From NCBI GenBank assembly GCA_031265015.1, contig JAISDG010000161.1:1-5772 (forward strand): a stretch of DNA of 5,772 nt, written 5' to 3'. The number at the start of each line of letters is the position of its first letter. Positions within the stretch are counted from its first letter, which is position 1. Shown here in pieces: positions 1 to 5,772 of this stretch. Below the pieces are notes generated by a model. That model was given only the letters and a program-made list of their open reading frames with translations, had not been told where the DNA came from and did not search any database. Made by a program: the position numbers and the translations under genes. This DNA comes from Spirochaetaceae bacterium (GTDB lineage: Bacteria > Spirochaetota > Spirochaetia > Treponematales > Breznakiellaceae).

Positions 1-63
1 TCCGGGAAAAATTCTGTAAAAAGTGCTTGACTTTTCTCATAGACGGACCTCACGGACAAACAC

Positions 64-98
64 GGACAAGAGCAAAGATTTGAATTCAAAATAACCAC
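64..98. repeat. Direct repeat family A, copy 1 (with EcoRI-centred palindrome)
   Basis: This 35-nt stretch recurs at 155-189 with one mismatch (g70 versus a161). It holds the core followed by the perfect 12-bp palindrome TTTGAATTCAAA at 79-90, then AATAACCAC leading into the next heptamer cluster. Units of this family lack the inverted heptamer triad found in the later units. Confidence 0.85.
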
Positions 99-154
99 GG
101 ACCTCACGGACCACACGGACAAAAGCAAAGATTTGAAACACCACAAACCACCAC

Positions 155-189
155 GGACAAAAGCAAAGATTTGAATTCAAAATAACCAC
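155..189. repeat. Direct repeat family A, copy 2
   Basis: This is the second copy of the 64-98 repeat, displaced by exactly 91 bp, with the same TTTGAATTCAAA palindrome at 170-181. The intermediate unit at 114-141 shares the core but diverges after GATTTGAAA, so the two matching copies are not adjacent. Confidence 0.85.
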
Positions 190-191
190 AA

Positions 192-206
192 CGAACCTTC
201 GGTTCG
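192..206. other. Short perfect hairpin inside the repeat array
   Basis: CGAACC (192-197) and GGTTCG (201-206) form a perfect 6-bp stem around a TTC loop. It lies between the third and fourth repeat units and has no T-run after it, so it is not an intrinsic terminator. It could be a small insertion into the array or part of a larger fold. No function is evident. Confidence 0.45.
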
Positions 207-219
207 CCCTCACGGACCT

Positions 220-291
220 CACGGACAAAAGCAAAGATTTCAAACAACAGGTCCGTGTCTGTCCGTATGGTCCGTGGTTAAATTCTTTACC
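220..291. repeat. Direct repeat family B, copy 1, with inverted heptamers (hairpin-forming)
   Basis: This copy matches 311-383. The first 47 nt of each differ at one position (a247 versus c338), and the remainder matches except AT versus GAA at 267/358 and AA versus GG at 280/372. CACGGAC at 220-226 is complementary to GTCCGTG at 251-257, giving a 7-bp stem whose 24-nt loop contains the repeat core. The outer CACGGACC at 211-218 can pair with GGTCCGTG at 269-276. Confidence 0.85.
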
Positions 292-310
292 ACAGACCAC
301 CACAGACCAG

Positions 311-383
311 CACGGACAAAAGCAAAGATTTCAAACACCAGGTCCGTGTCTGTCCGTGAAGGTCCGTGGTTGGATTCTTTACC
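311..383. repeat. Direct repeat family B, copy 2, with inverted heptamers (hairpin-forming)
   Basis: This is the second copy of the 220-291 repeat, also displaced by 91 bp. CACGGAC at 311-317 can pair with GTCCGTG at 342-348, again leaving a 24-nt loop that carries the core. Further GTCCGTG copies at 352 and 362 offer alternative pairings with the CACAGAC variants at 291 and 301. The copy ends about 50 nt before the argG start, so any transcript entering argG from upstream would carry these hairpins in its leader. Confidence 0.85.
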
Positions 384-424
384 CGGATATAGAAAAATCC
401 CGGAAAACCATGTACTGTAACCCT

Positions 425-429
425 GGAGG
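425..429 (+). promoter_or_regulatory. Ribosome binding site of argG (decides the start)
   Basis: GGAGG lies 4 nt upstream of the ATG at 434. It favours this start over the in-frame upstream GTG at 356, which lies inside the repeat array, and the ATG at 410. Both would add residues before the conserved N-terminal strand that leads into the SGGLDT motif. Confidence 0.8.
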
Positions 430-433
430 CGCC

Positions 434-1723
434 ATGAAACAGAAGATCGTCCTTGCCTATTCCGGCGGGCTTGATACCACGGTGATTATCCCCTGGCTTA
501 AGGAAAACTACGACTGCGATATTGCCGCGGTCTGCGTGGATCTGGGCCAGGAAGCGGACTGGAAGGCCGTTAAAAAGCGGGCCCTGGATACGGGGGCCCT
601 TTCCTGCGTGGTGGTGGATGTTAAAAAGGAATATGTGGAACAGTATATCTGGCCCGCCCTCAAGGCCAACGCCCTCTACGAGGACAAGTACCTGCTGGGA
701 ACCTCCACCGCCCGGCCCCTTATCGCCAAGGTGCTGGTGGAACAGGCCCGCCGGGAAAAGGCCGGCGCCATAGCCCACGGGGCTACCGGCAAGGGAAACG
801 ATCAGGTCCGCTTTGATTTGGGAATCATGGCCCTGGCTCCGGATTTGGAAATTATCGCCCCCTGGCGGACCTGGCAGATCAAAAGCCGGGAAGAGGAGAT
901 CCGTTACCTGGAGGATCGCGGGCTTCCGGTCCCCATGAAAAAGCAGGAGTCCTATTCCCGGGACGACAACCTTTGGCACATTTCCCACGAGGGCCTCGAG
1001 CTGGAAGATCCCGCCACGGAGCCCCTGCTGGAACAGATGCTTAAAATGTCCGTGCCCCCCCAAAAAGCCCCCGATGAGGCAAGCTATGTGGAGCTGGGCT
1101 TTGAAAAGGGCGTTCCCGTTTCGCTGAACGGAAAAAAGATGGACGGGGTTGCCCTGATCCTGGCCCTGAATAAAATCGGCGGCGCCCAGGGCGTAGGCAT
1201 TGTGGACATCGTGGAAAACCGGGTGGTGGGAATGAAGAGCCGGGGCGTTTACGAGACCCCCGGCGGGGCGATTCTCTACTACGCCCATCAGGAACTGGAA
1301 CACCTCTGTCTGGACCGCCAGACCTATGCCTTTAAGCAGACGGCGGCCCAAAAGCTGGGCGAAGTGATCTACGGGGGCCTGTGGTTTACCCCCCTGCGGG
1401 AGGCCCTTTCCGCTTTTGTGGACTCTACCCAGAAAACGGTAACCGGCACGGTACGGCTTAAACTCTACAAAGGATCGATCAGTTCCGCCGGGGCAAGCTC
1501 GCCCTATTCGCTGTACAACGCGTCCATCGCCAGTTTTACCACCGGGGAACTCTACAACCACGCCGATGCCGGGGGATTCATCCGGCTCTACGGCCTTCCC
1601 ATCCTGGTGCGGGCACTCATGGAGCGGGGCGGTAAAACCCCGGCGGATAAGGCAAAAGCGGGCAAAGGCAAAACCGGAGCGCCCGGCGCGGCCGACGCCA
1701 AGTCCAAAGGAACCGCCGGCTAA
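434..1723 (+). CDS. argG: Argininosuccinate synthase
   Basis: This cytoplasmic enzyme joins citrulline and aspartate, using ATP, to give argininosuccinate, AMP and pyrophosphate, the penultimate step of arginine synthesis. The predicted protein has 429 residues. Its N-terminus carries the family ATP-pyrophosphatase loop AYSGGLDTT (residues 8-16). It is followed by GTSTARPLIAK (89-99), AHGATGKGNDQVRF (114-127, with the expected Thr118, Asn122, Asp123 and Arg126 of the substrate sites), YSRDDNLWHISHEG (174-187, Ser175 and Ser184 in the citrulline region) and KSRGVYETPGG (268-278). Nothing essential appears to be missing. Many bacterial members are about 400 residues long. Here the catalytic fold seems to end near residue 398, and a Lys/Ala/Gly-rich tail follows (399-429, seven Lys). 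The gene lies 33 nt before argH, consistent with one operon. I see no convincing promoter or arginine operator upstream; the preceding DNA is a repeat array. Confidence 0.97.
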   Translation: MKQKIVLAYSGGLDTTVIIPWLKENYDCDIAAVCVDLGQEADWKAVKKRALDTGALSCVVVDVKKEYVEQYIWPALKANALYEDKYLLGTSTARPLIAKVLVEQARREKAGAIAHGATGKGNDQVRFDLGIMALAPDLEIIAPWRTWQIKSREEEIRYLEDRGLPVPMKKQESYSRDDNLWHISHEGLELEDPATEPLLEQMLKMSVPPQKAPDEASYVELGFEKGVPVSLNGKKMDGVALILALNKIGGAQGVGIVDIVENRVVGMKSRGVYETPGGAILYYAHQELEHLCLDRQTYAFKQTAAQKLGEVIYGGLWFTPLREALSAFVDSTQKTVTGTVRLKLYKGSISSAGASSPYSLYNASIASFTTGELYNHADAGGFIRLYGLPILVRALMERGGKTPADKAKAGKGKTGAPGAADAKSKGTAG

Positions 1724-1740
1724 GGTGGCGCCGGGCCGGC

Positions 1741-1746
1741 AGGAGG
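1741..1746 (+). promoter_or_regulatory. Ribosome binding site of argH
   Basis: AGGAGG is a perfect Shine-Dalgarno core in the argG-argH gap. It lies 10 nt before ATG 1757 and only 4 nt before TTG 1751, in the same frame. The 4-nt spacing equals that used by argG, so the TTG start, which adds two residues, cannot be excluded. Confidence 0.8.
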
Positions 1747-1756
1747 CGATTTGTAC

Positions 1757-3166
1757 ATGAAAGAACCGGAGCAGCAGCAAAACGTCCTCTGGGCGGGGCG
1801 GCTTGAGGAAAAACCCGGCGGGGAAGCTTTCGCTTTCCAGTCGTCGATACAGGTGGACCGGCGCATGGCGGCGGAAGACATCGCCGGAAGCCGGGCCCAC
1901 GCGGCCATGCTGGCCGGGCAGGGCATTATTCCCCCGGAAACCGCCGCCGCCCTGGACGGGGAACTGGCCCGTATCGGCGGGGAACTGGCCGCGGGAACCC
2001 TGGCTGTGGACGGGGGCGCGGAGGACATCCATTCGTTTATTGAAGGGCTCTTAACCGCCCGGCTGGGGGACACGGGCCGGATGGTCCACGCGGGCCGGAG
2101 CCGGAACGATCAGGTTGCGGCGGACTTCCGGCTTTACCTGAAAAAGGACATTCCCCGGCTTCGGGACGAACTGGCCGGTACCATACAAGTCCTGCTGGAC
2201 AAGGCCGAAGAACACGCCGAAACAATCATGCCCGGCTATACCCACCTGCAGCGGGCCCAGCCGGTAACCCTGGGCTATCACCTTACCGCCTGGGCCTGCG
2301 CCCTGGACCGGGACCGGGGGCGGCTGGCGGACGCCCTGGTCCGGCTGGACGAATGTCCCCTGGGGGCCGGGGCTCTGGCGGGATCCACCCTGCCCCTGGA
2401 CCGGGAAGGGGTGGCCGGGGCCCTGGGTTTTGCCCGGCCCACCCTGAACGCCATGGATTCCGTGGCGGACCGGGATTTTGCCCTGGAATGTGCCGGGGCC
2501 CTTTCGATCCTGATGGTTCACCTTTCCCGGTTCTGTGAAGATATCGTCCTCTGGGCCGGGGAGGAATTTAAATTTGTCGATCTGGCCGAAGCCTGGAGTA
2601 CCGGTTCCTCAATCATGCCCCAGAAAAAAAACCCCGATTTTGCCGAGCTTATCCGGGGCAAGTCGGGCCGGACTATCGGAAACCTGGTGACCCTCCTTAC
2701 CCTGTTGAAGGGCCTTCCCTATGCCTACAACAAGGATCTCCAGGAAGACAAGGAGGCCCTCTTTGACAGCATCGACACCGCCGCCGCCTGTCTGCGCATG
2801 TTTCGGGGCATGGCCGCTTCCGCGGTCTTTAACTCCCGGCGGATGAAAGCAGCCTGCGCCGGGGGCTTCCTGGAAGCCACCGATGCCGCGGAATACCTGG
2901 TGCGGAAGGGCCTGCCTTTCCGCAGGGCCCACGAGGCGGCGGCCCTGGTCGTCCGGGACTGCATCGCCGCGGGGCAAAAAGCCATCGCCGAACGGACCCT
3001 GGCGGAACTGAAAACCCGGTCGGCCCTCTTTGAAGAGGACGTCTACGCCGCCCTGGAACCGGAAGCCTGCGCGGCCGCCCGGAAACTTCCCGGCGGCTGC
3101 GCCCCGGAAGAAGTCCGGCGGCAGATCGGGGAATTGCGGCGGCGGACAGGAATCCCGGCCGAATGA
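1757..3166 (+). CDS. argH: Argininosuccinate lyase
   Basis: This cytoplasmic, normally homotetrameric member of the fumarase/aspartase superfamily cleaves argininosuccinate into arginine and fumarate, the last step of arginine synthesis. The predicted protein has 469 residues, a normal length for the family. Diagnostic segments are all present: GAEDIHSFIE, then HAGRSRNDQ (111-119), GYTHLQRAQPVT (from 160, with His163 in the position of the family's catalytic-region histidine), GALAGSTLPLDRE, and the superfamily signature GSSIMPQKKNPD (283-294), whose Ser-Ser pair includes the expected catalytic serine. The C-terminal YLVRKGLPFRRAHE segment also fits. I chose ATG 1757; TTG 1751 is a close alternative. 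The gene directly follows argG, and the pairing of consecutive pathway steps supports cotranscription. The coding sequence is very GC-rich: a hand count of 2281-2340 gives 48 G/C of 60. Confidence 0.97.
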   Translation: MKEPEQQQNVLWAGRLEEKPGGEAFAFQSSIQVDRRMAAEDIAGSRAHAAMLAGQGIIPPETAAALDGELARIGGELAAGTLAVDGGAEDIHSFIEGLLTARLGDTGRMVHAGRSRNDQVAADFRLYLKKDIPRLRDELAGTIQVLLDKAEEHAETIMPGYTHLQRAQPVTLGYHLTAWACALDRDRGRLADALVRLDECPLGAGALAGSTLPLDREGVAGALGFARPTLNAMDSVADRDFALECAGALSILMVHLSRFCEDIVLWAGEEFKFVDLAEAWSTGSSIMPQKKNPDFAELIRGKSGRTIGNLVTLLTLLKGLPYAYNKDLQEDKEALFDSIDTAAACLRMFRGMAASAVFNSRRMKAACAGGFLEATDAAEYLVRKGLPFRRAHEAAALVVRDCIAAGQKAIAERTLAELKTRSALFEEDVYAALEPEACAAARKLPGGCAPEEVRRQIGELRRRTGIPAE

Positions 3167-3169
3167 TTA

Positions 3170-3194
3170 CCGGCTCGAATAATGATCGGGCCGG
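3170..3194 (+). terminator. Possible 3' hairpin after argH (no T-run)
   Basis: CCGGCTCGA (3170-3178) pairs with TCGGGCCGG (3186-3194) over 9 bp, including one G-T wobble, around a 7-nt loop. It begins 3 nt after the argH stop, a typical place for a terminator. However, the next bases are ATAAGCCGCGG, not a T-tract, so it is not a canonical intrinsic terminator. It could instead stabilise the mRNA 3' end or support factor-dependent termination. Confidence 0.4.
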
Positions 3195-3240
3195 ATAAGC
3201 CGCGGGGATGAGCGTGCCGGGGCAAAATACGGGGCAATCC

Positions 3241-3269
3241 TTGACATTTTTTTCCGGCGCTACGAAACT
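3241..3269 (+). promoter_or_regulatory. Likely sigma-70-type promoter of the lipoprotein gene
   Basis: TTGACA at 3241-3246 is a perfect -35 consensus, followed by a run of seven T. With a 17-bp spacer the -10 position is GAAACT (3264-3269), which matches TATAAT at only three of six places. Transcription would begin near 3276 and leave a leader of about 16 nt. The -35 is convincing; the -10 is weak and could be placed differently. Confidence 0.5.
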
Positions 3270-3291
3270 GTAAGTACCCGAATAAGTTTTC

Positions 3292-5772
3292 ATGGCAAAA
3301 ATAAAAACCGCGGCGCTTTTATCCATTGCTTTTCTTCTTTCTTCGTGCGCGATATCGAAGGCGCTCTATCTTGGTCAAAACGACTATGGCCTGAATGACG
3401 GCGTATACGAACCGCCGGCAGCCGGCGGCGAAGATATAAACGGCGCCTTTCCCGAAGCGGTATATGTCAAAACAAGGACCCAGACTTTTAACGCGTATCA
3501 CTATTATATTCTCCATGAAGGCCGGATCTGGTATAAAAGCATTGATCCGGAAAAGAAACCGGAAGATTGGACATTGTTTGCCAAAACAGGGCTTCCGCAT
3601 AATCCGATGAAATCCGGTTTCAACAACCCGGAACGGATTGTTGAAATATCCGCCGATGCCGACGAGATGGCGGCCCTTTCGAATAAAGGCGGATTTTACC
3701 GGTACTGTTTTGACAGAATACTCAGCCGCAGACGCAATGTATGGTTTGACCGGCAGGGCTGGCCCGGTGAAGAACAGCTCCGCCTTGACCGGCGGACTTC
3801 GGACAATCTTGACTGGGCGCTGGGAAAACGGAACAGCCACGTTCTTTATTACGAGGATCCCTTCGGCAATCAACACCACAACGGTACCATGGAAATCGCC
3901 ACTACCTATATACTTTTAAAAGACGGCCAGGAAATCTGCTACGGCGATACGGGGCTTCCGTCCGATTTTTCCCGGAATTATACCGGGCCGGAACGGGGCG
4001 CGTTCAGGGCCTGCGCGCTTTCGGCAAGCGCGTCAACCATGTTTGTCATAAACGAAGCCGGTGAAATGTACACCCGCCTTGCCGACTTTGACACCACGGG
4101 CTGCGACCCCATGTGGTTCAAGTATACCTATGTTCCCTACCAATCGGATTTACCGGGGACGAATTATTTTTCCAATCTGAACGAATGGGGTCTGCCCCCG
4201 GAAGACTGGCGGTATCAGCCCCGTATCCCGCTTGCCGGAAAAGCGGCGGTAACCCGGCACATCACCATACTGCAAAACGGCCATGGCAACGGCGCGCGGG
4301 AACTTCGTGTCGCGGGCCGCAGCGAAGCGGGCGAAACCGGATACTGGACCAAGGCAATTTTTGAGGATGAATGGCAATTCCGTCCCGTGCCGCTTTATTT
4401 TGACCCGGAGGCGATTCTGGAAAAGGCCGCATCCGGGGACACCCGGGCCGAACGGGGGCTGTCCCCGGATAAACGGTACAGCGGCTATTACTGGAATAAC
4501 GAAGAAAAAGAAAACGACTGGGAATATACAATCCCCAATTTTAACATACTTGAAGGCAGCTGCGATCTCCATATAACATGGCGGGGCGAAACCTGCGCGC
4601 TAAAACTGTATCCCGTGGAAATGTGGACATACCTCCGGCGGGATTATCTGCCGGGCAGGACCGGTTCGCCCAAGGTATTCCTGGTCACCCTTGAAATCCC
4701 CGAAAACGCCTTTGACGGGCTTTCCGCGGAATTTGCCGGGCCGCTGGCGGAAAAATACGCAAAGAACCACAGGGCGCTTTTTCACTATACCCTGGCGGCG
4801 TCGGACCATTATATTGTCATGACAGAAACAGCCGGAAGAAACGCCATGGTATATTTAACCGATGAAACAGTATCAAACCAGTATTCCGAATTGCCGCAAA
4901 CCCTGTATACATCCTATGCCGAACATTTTGATGTGCTGCGGCGTTACTATTCGCCGGAGTTAGTCATAGATGACGCGCTGACCGGCGAAGACCTGGCCGG
5001 AAAAATCGAATTAAACGAGGCGTTTCGTGACGAGTTACGGTACCAGGTTCGCGGTTTAAAGTGGTCGAAACTTACCGCATTCAAGTTTAACATGGTGTAC
5101 CTGCCCGCCCATTATCTTGCCCTTATGACCCCCCTGCGTTTTGTGGACATACCGAAAATTCGTACCATCACAAAATTCGGCGACAGGCTTGTGCTGGCAA
5201 ACAGCGCGTATATAGACGCCGTCTCTGCCGTTCATATTTGGGTCAATAAAAAAGTTATCGGATTACTGGAACTAAGGCTCCTTTATTACAATGATCTGGC
5301 GCGCCGGGATCCGCCGCCGGGCCGGGAGGAAACCGCCGTTCCGCCCTGGTATTCAGAAAATGTTTCCGACTATTGGGACATCGCGGGACTTCCCCGCAGT
5401 ATTCGGGGGTCGTTTGTTTCGCCCCGGTCATACCGGACAAACATCCCCGCGGTTTTGACTTGTACGCGGCCCGGAACAAATTCGGAGCTTTTGGGCTGGT
5501 ATCTGAGCATTGGGGAATCCGAATCGTACACCCTGTTTGTCGATCCGCGGAACAGCCCCGGGGCCCTTTATAAACGGAAAGGCAAAACGCCGCAGGAACG
5601 CGCGGTGACCATTGATTGCGTCATTTATATCCCCCTCCTGGTTCAAACCGCTTCCGAACAAACAGTTATTGAACAAAGCCTTAAACCGTTTGTCAAAACC
5701 AGCAGCGGCGGCATACGGGCAAAAATTATTTTTGACGGGGAAAAATTTGAAATAAGGGAATATCCGGGCGGT
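3292..5772 (+). CDS. Large predicted lipoprotein of unknown function (3' end beyond window)
   Basis: An open frame of 827 codons runs to the window edge without a stop, so the C-terminus is missing. ATG 3292 is the only sensible start: an in-frame TAA lies at 3283, nine nt upstream. The N-terminus has Lys3 and Lys5, a hydrophobic stretch (7-16) and a lipobox LSSC ending at Cys19, so export and lipid anchoring are expected. Residues about 70-370 contain repeated blade-like segments, a strand then G-x-x-(Y/W) followed by a Trp-containing strand, for example GRIWYKS (77-83), ISADADEMAALSNKGGFY (119-136), LSASASTMFVINEAGEMY (243-260) and GETGYWTK (347-354). This suggests, but does not prove, a beta-propeller. 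Residues about 424-480 include HITWRGETCALKLYPVEMW and look like a separate beta domain. Residues about 565-672 look mainly helical, and a Pro-rich linker follows (674-676). I recognise no enzyme motif. GC is lower than in argGH (26 of 60 at 4861-4920), and no Shine-Dalgarno precedes the start. Confidence 0.85.
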   Translation, partial: MAKIKTAALLSIAFLLSSCAISKALYLGQNDYGLNDGVYEPPAAGGEDINGAFPEAVYVKTRTQTFNAYHYYILHEGRIWYKSIDPEKKPEDWTLFAKTGLPHNPMKSGFNNPERIVEISADADEMAALSNKGGFYRYCFDRILSRRRNVWFDRQGWPGEEQLRLDRRTSDNLDWALGKRNSHVLYYEDPFGNQHHNGTMEIATTYILLKDGQEICYGDTGLPSDFSRNYTGPERGAFRACALSASASTMFVINEAGEMYTRLADFDTTGCDPMWFKYTYVPYQSDLPGTNYFSNLNEWGLPPEDWRYQPRIPLAGKAAVTRHITILQNGHGNGARELRVAGRSEAGETGYWTKAIFEDEWQFRPVPLYFDPEAILEKAASGDTRAERGLSPDKRYSGYYWNNEEKENDWEYTIPNFNILEGSCDLHITWRGETCALKLYPVEMWTYLRRDYLPGRTGSPKVFLVTLEIPENAFDGLSAEFAGPLAEKYAKNHRALFHYTLAASDHYIVMTETAGRNAMVYLTDETVSNQYSELPQTLYTSYAEHFDVLRRYYSPELVIDDALTGEDLAGKIELNEAFRDELRYQVRGLKWSKLTAFKFNMVYLPAHYLALMTPLRFVDIPKIRTITKFGDRLVLANSAYIDAVSAVHIWVNKKVIGLLELRLLYYNDLARRDPPPGREETAVPPWYSENVSDYWDIAGLPRSIRGSFVSPRSYRTNIPAVLTCTRPGTNSELLGWYLSIGESESYTLFVDPRNSPGALYKRKGKTPQERAVTIDCVIYIPLLVQTASEQTVIEQSLKPFVKTSSGGIRAKIIFDGEKFEIREYPGG
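3346..3348 (+). other. Predicted lipidated cysteine (lipobox Cys19)
   Basis: The TGC codon encodes Cys19 in LSSC, right after the hydrophobic signal segment. This matches the lipobox pattern used by signal peptidase II; spirochaetal lipoboxes tolerate Ser at -1. Cleavage would leave a mature protein starting at Cys19, probably exposed at the periplasmic or outer face. Confidence 0.75.

Larger units (their letters stand above)
42..382. repeat. Composite intergenic repeat array (CACGGAC heptamers plus AAAAGCAAAGATTT core)
   Basis: This is non-coding repetitive DNA upstream of argG. The heptamer CACGGAC starts at 51, 61, 96, 105, 114, 152, 211, 220 and 311. Variants occur at 42 (GACGGAC), 142 (CACAAAC), 291 and 301 (CACAGAC). 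The complement GTCCGTG starts at 251, 270, 342, 352 and 362, with a variant at 261. Within clusters the step is 9-10 bp. The last direct heptamer of five clusters runs straight into the core (A/G)AGCAAAGATTT, with cores starting at about 68, 121, 159, 227 and 318. This gives five units beginning near 42, 96, 142, 211 and 291. Core-to-core spacing is irregular (53, 38, 68 and 91 bp), so this is not a simple tandem repeat and not a CRISPR. Its function is unknown. It resembles dispersed intergenic repeats, but whether it recurs elsewhere in the genome cannot be seen here. Confidence 0.85.

Noticed and set aside
27..55. Promoter at TTGACT (27-32)
   Set aside because: No acceptable -10 lies 16-18 bp downstream; the sequence there is already repeat DNA (CTCACGG).
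37..303. Minus-strand open frame of 88 codons within the repeat array
   Set aside because: It consists of the repeat units read in reverse, giving repeated SLLLSV-like peptides. There is no ribosome binding site or domain-like content.
42..382. CRISPR array
   Set aside because: Repeat spacing is irregular (38-91 bp), the spacers themselves contain the same heptamers, no cas genes are present, and arms occur in both orientations.
356..433. Upstream in-frame starts for argG at GTG 356 and ATG 410
   Set aside because: The extra residues would come from repeat DNA and lie before the conserved N-terminus; only ATG 434 has a good ribosome binding site.
287..2032. Long minus-strand open frame (581 codons) antisense to argG and the start of argH
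   Set aside because: It runs opposite to two well-supported enzymes, its translation is Gly/Pro/Arg-rich without domain features, and long antisense frames are expected in very GC-rich coding DNA.
2829..3326. Minus-strand open frame across the end of argH and the intergenic region
   Set aside because: It overlaps argH antisense, its translation is Arg/Pro/Gly-rich, and it would run through the lipoprotein promoter.
3319..3879. Minus-strand open frame of 186 codons opposite the lipoprotein gene
   Set aside because: The plus strand has an 827-codon frame with a convincing signal peptide over the same region; the minus frame has no supporting motif or ribosome binding site.

Overview
The window looks like chromosomal DNA from a free-living or gut-associated spirochaete. 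My best guess is a termite-gut-type treponeme or a relative. This rests on the overall look of the sequence: GC-rich housekeeping genes next to a long Tyr/Trp-rich lipoprotein with a short signal peptide, plus CACGGAC-type intergenic repeats. No rRNA or other phylogenetic marker is present, so the assignment is an impression.

Layout: (1) Positions 1-433 contain no gene. Positions 42-382 are a complex repeat array built from phased CACGGAC heptamers, an AAAAGCAAAGATTT core and, in the last two units, inverted GTCCGTG heptamers. (2) Positions 434-1723 are argG and 1757-3166 are argH, separated by 33 nt and each preceded by a strong Shine-Dalgarno sequence. Together they encode the last two steps of arginine synthesis: citrulline plus aspartate to argininosuccinate, then cleavage to arginine and fumarate. 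(3) Positions 3167-3291 are a short intergenic stretch with a hairpin just after argH and a perfect TTGACA -35 box. (4) From 3292 to the window edge runs one uninterrupted reading frame of 827 codons, with no stop reached, encoding a large predicted lipoprotein of unknown function.

The arg genes almost certainly act together as one transcription unit. The lipoprotein gene has its own apparent promoter, visibly lower GC and no clear Shine-Dalgarno, so it is probably an independent neighbour. I see no RNA gene, CRISPR array, transposase, integrase or recognised defence system. The two parts not explained by known biology are the repeat array, whose last unit ends about 50 nt before argG, and the lipoprotein, whose N-terminal half shows blade-like internal repeats.
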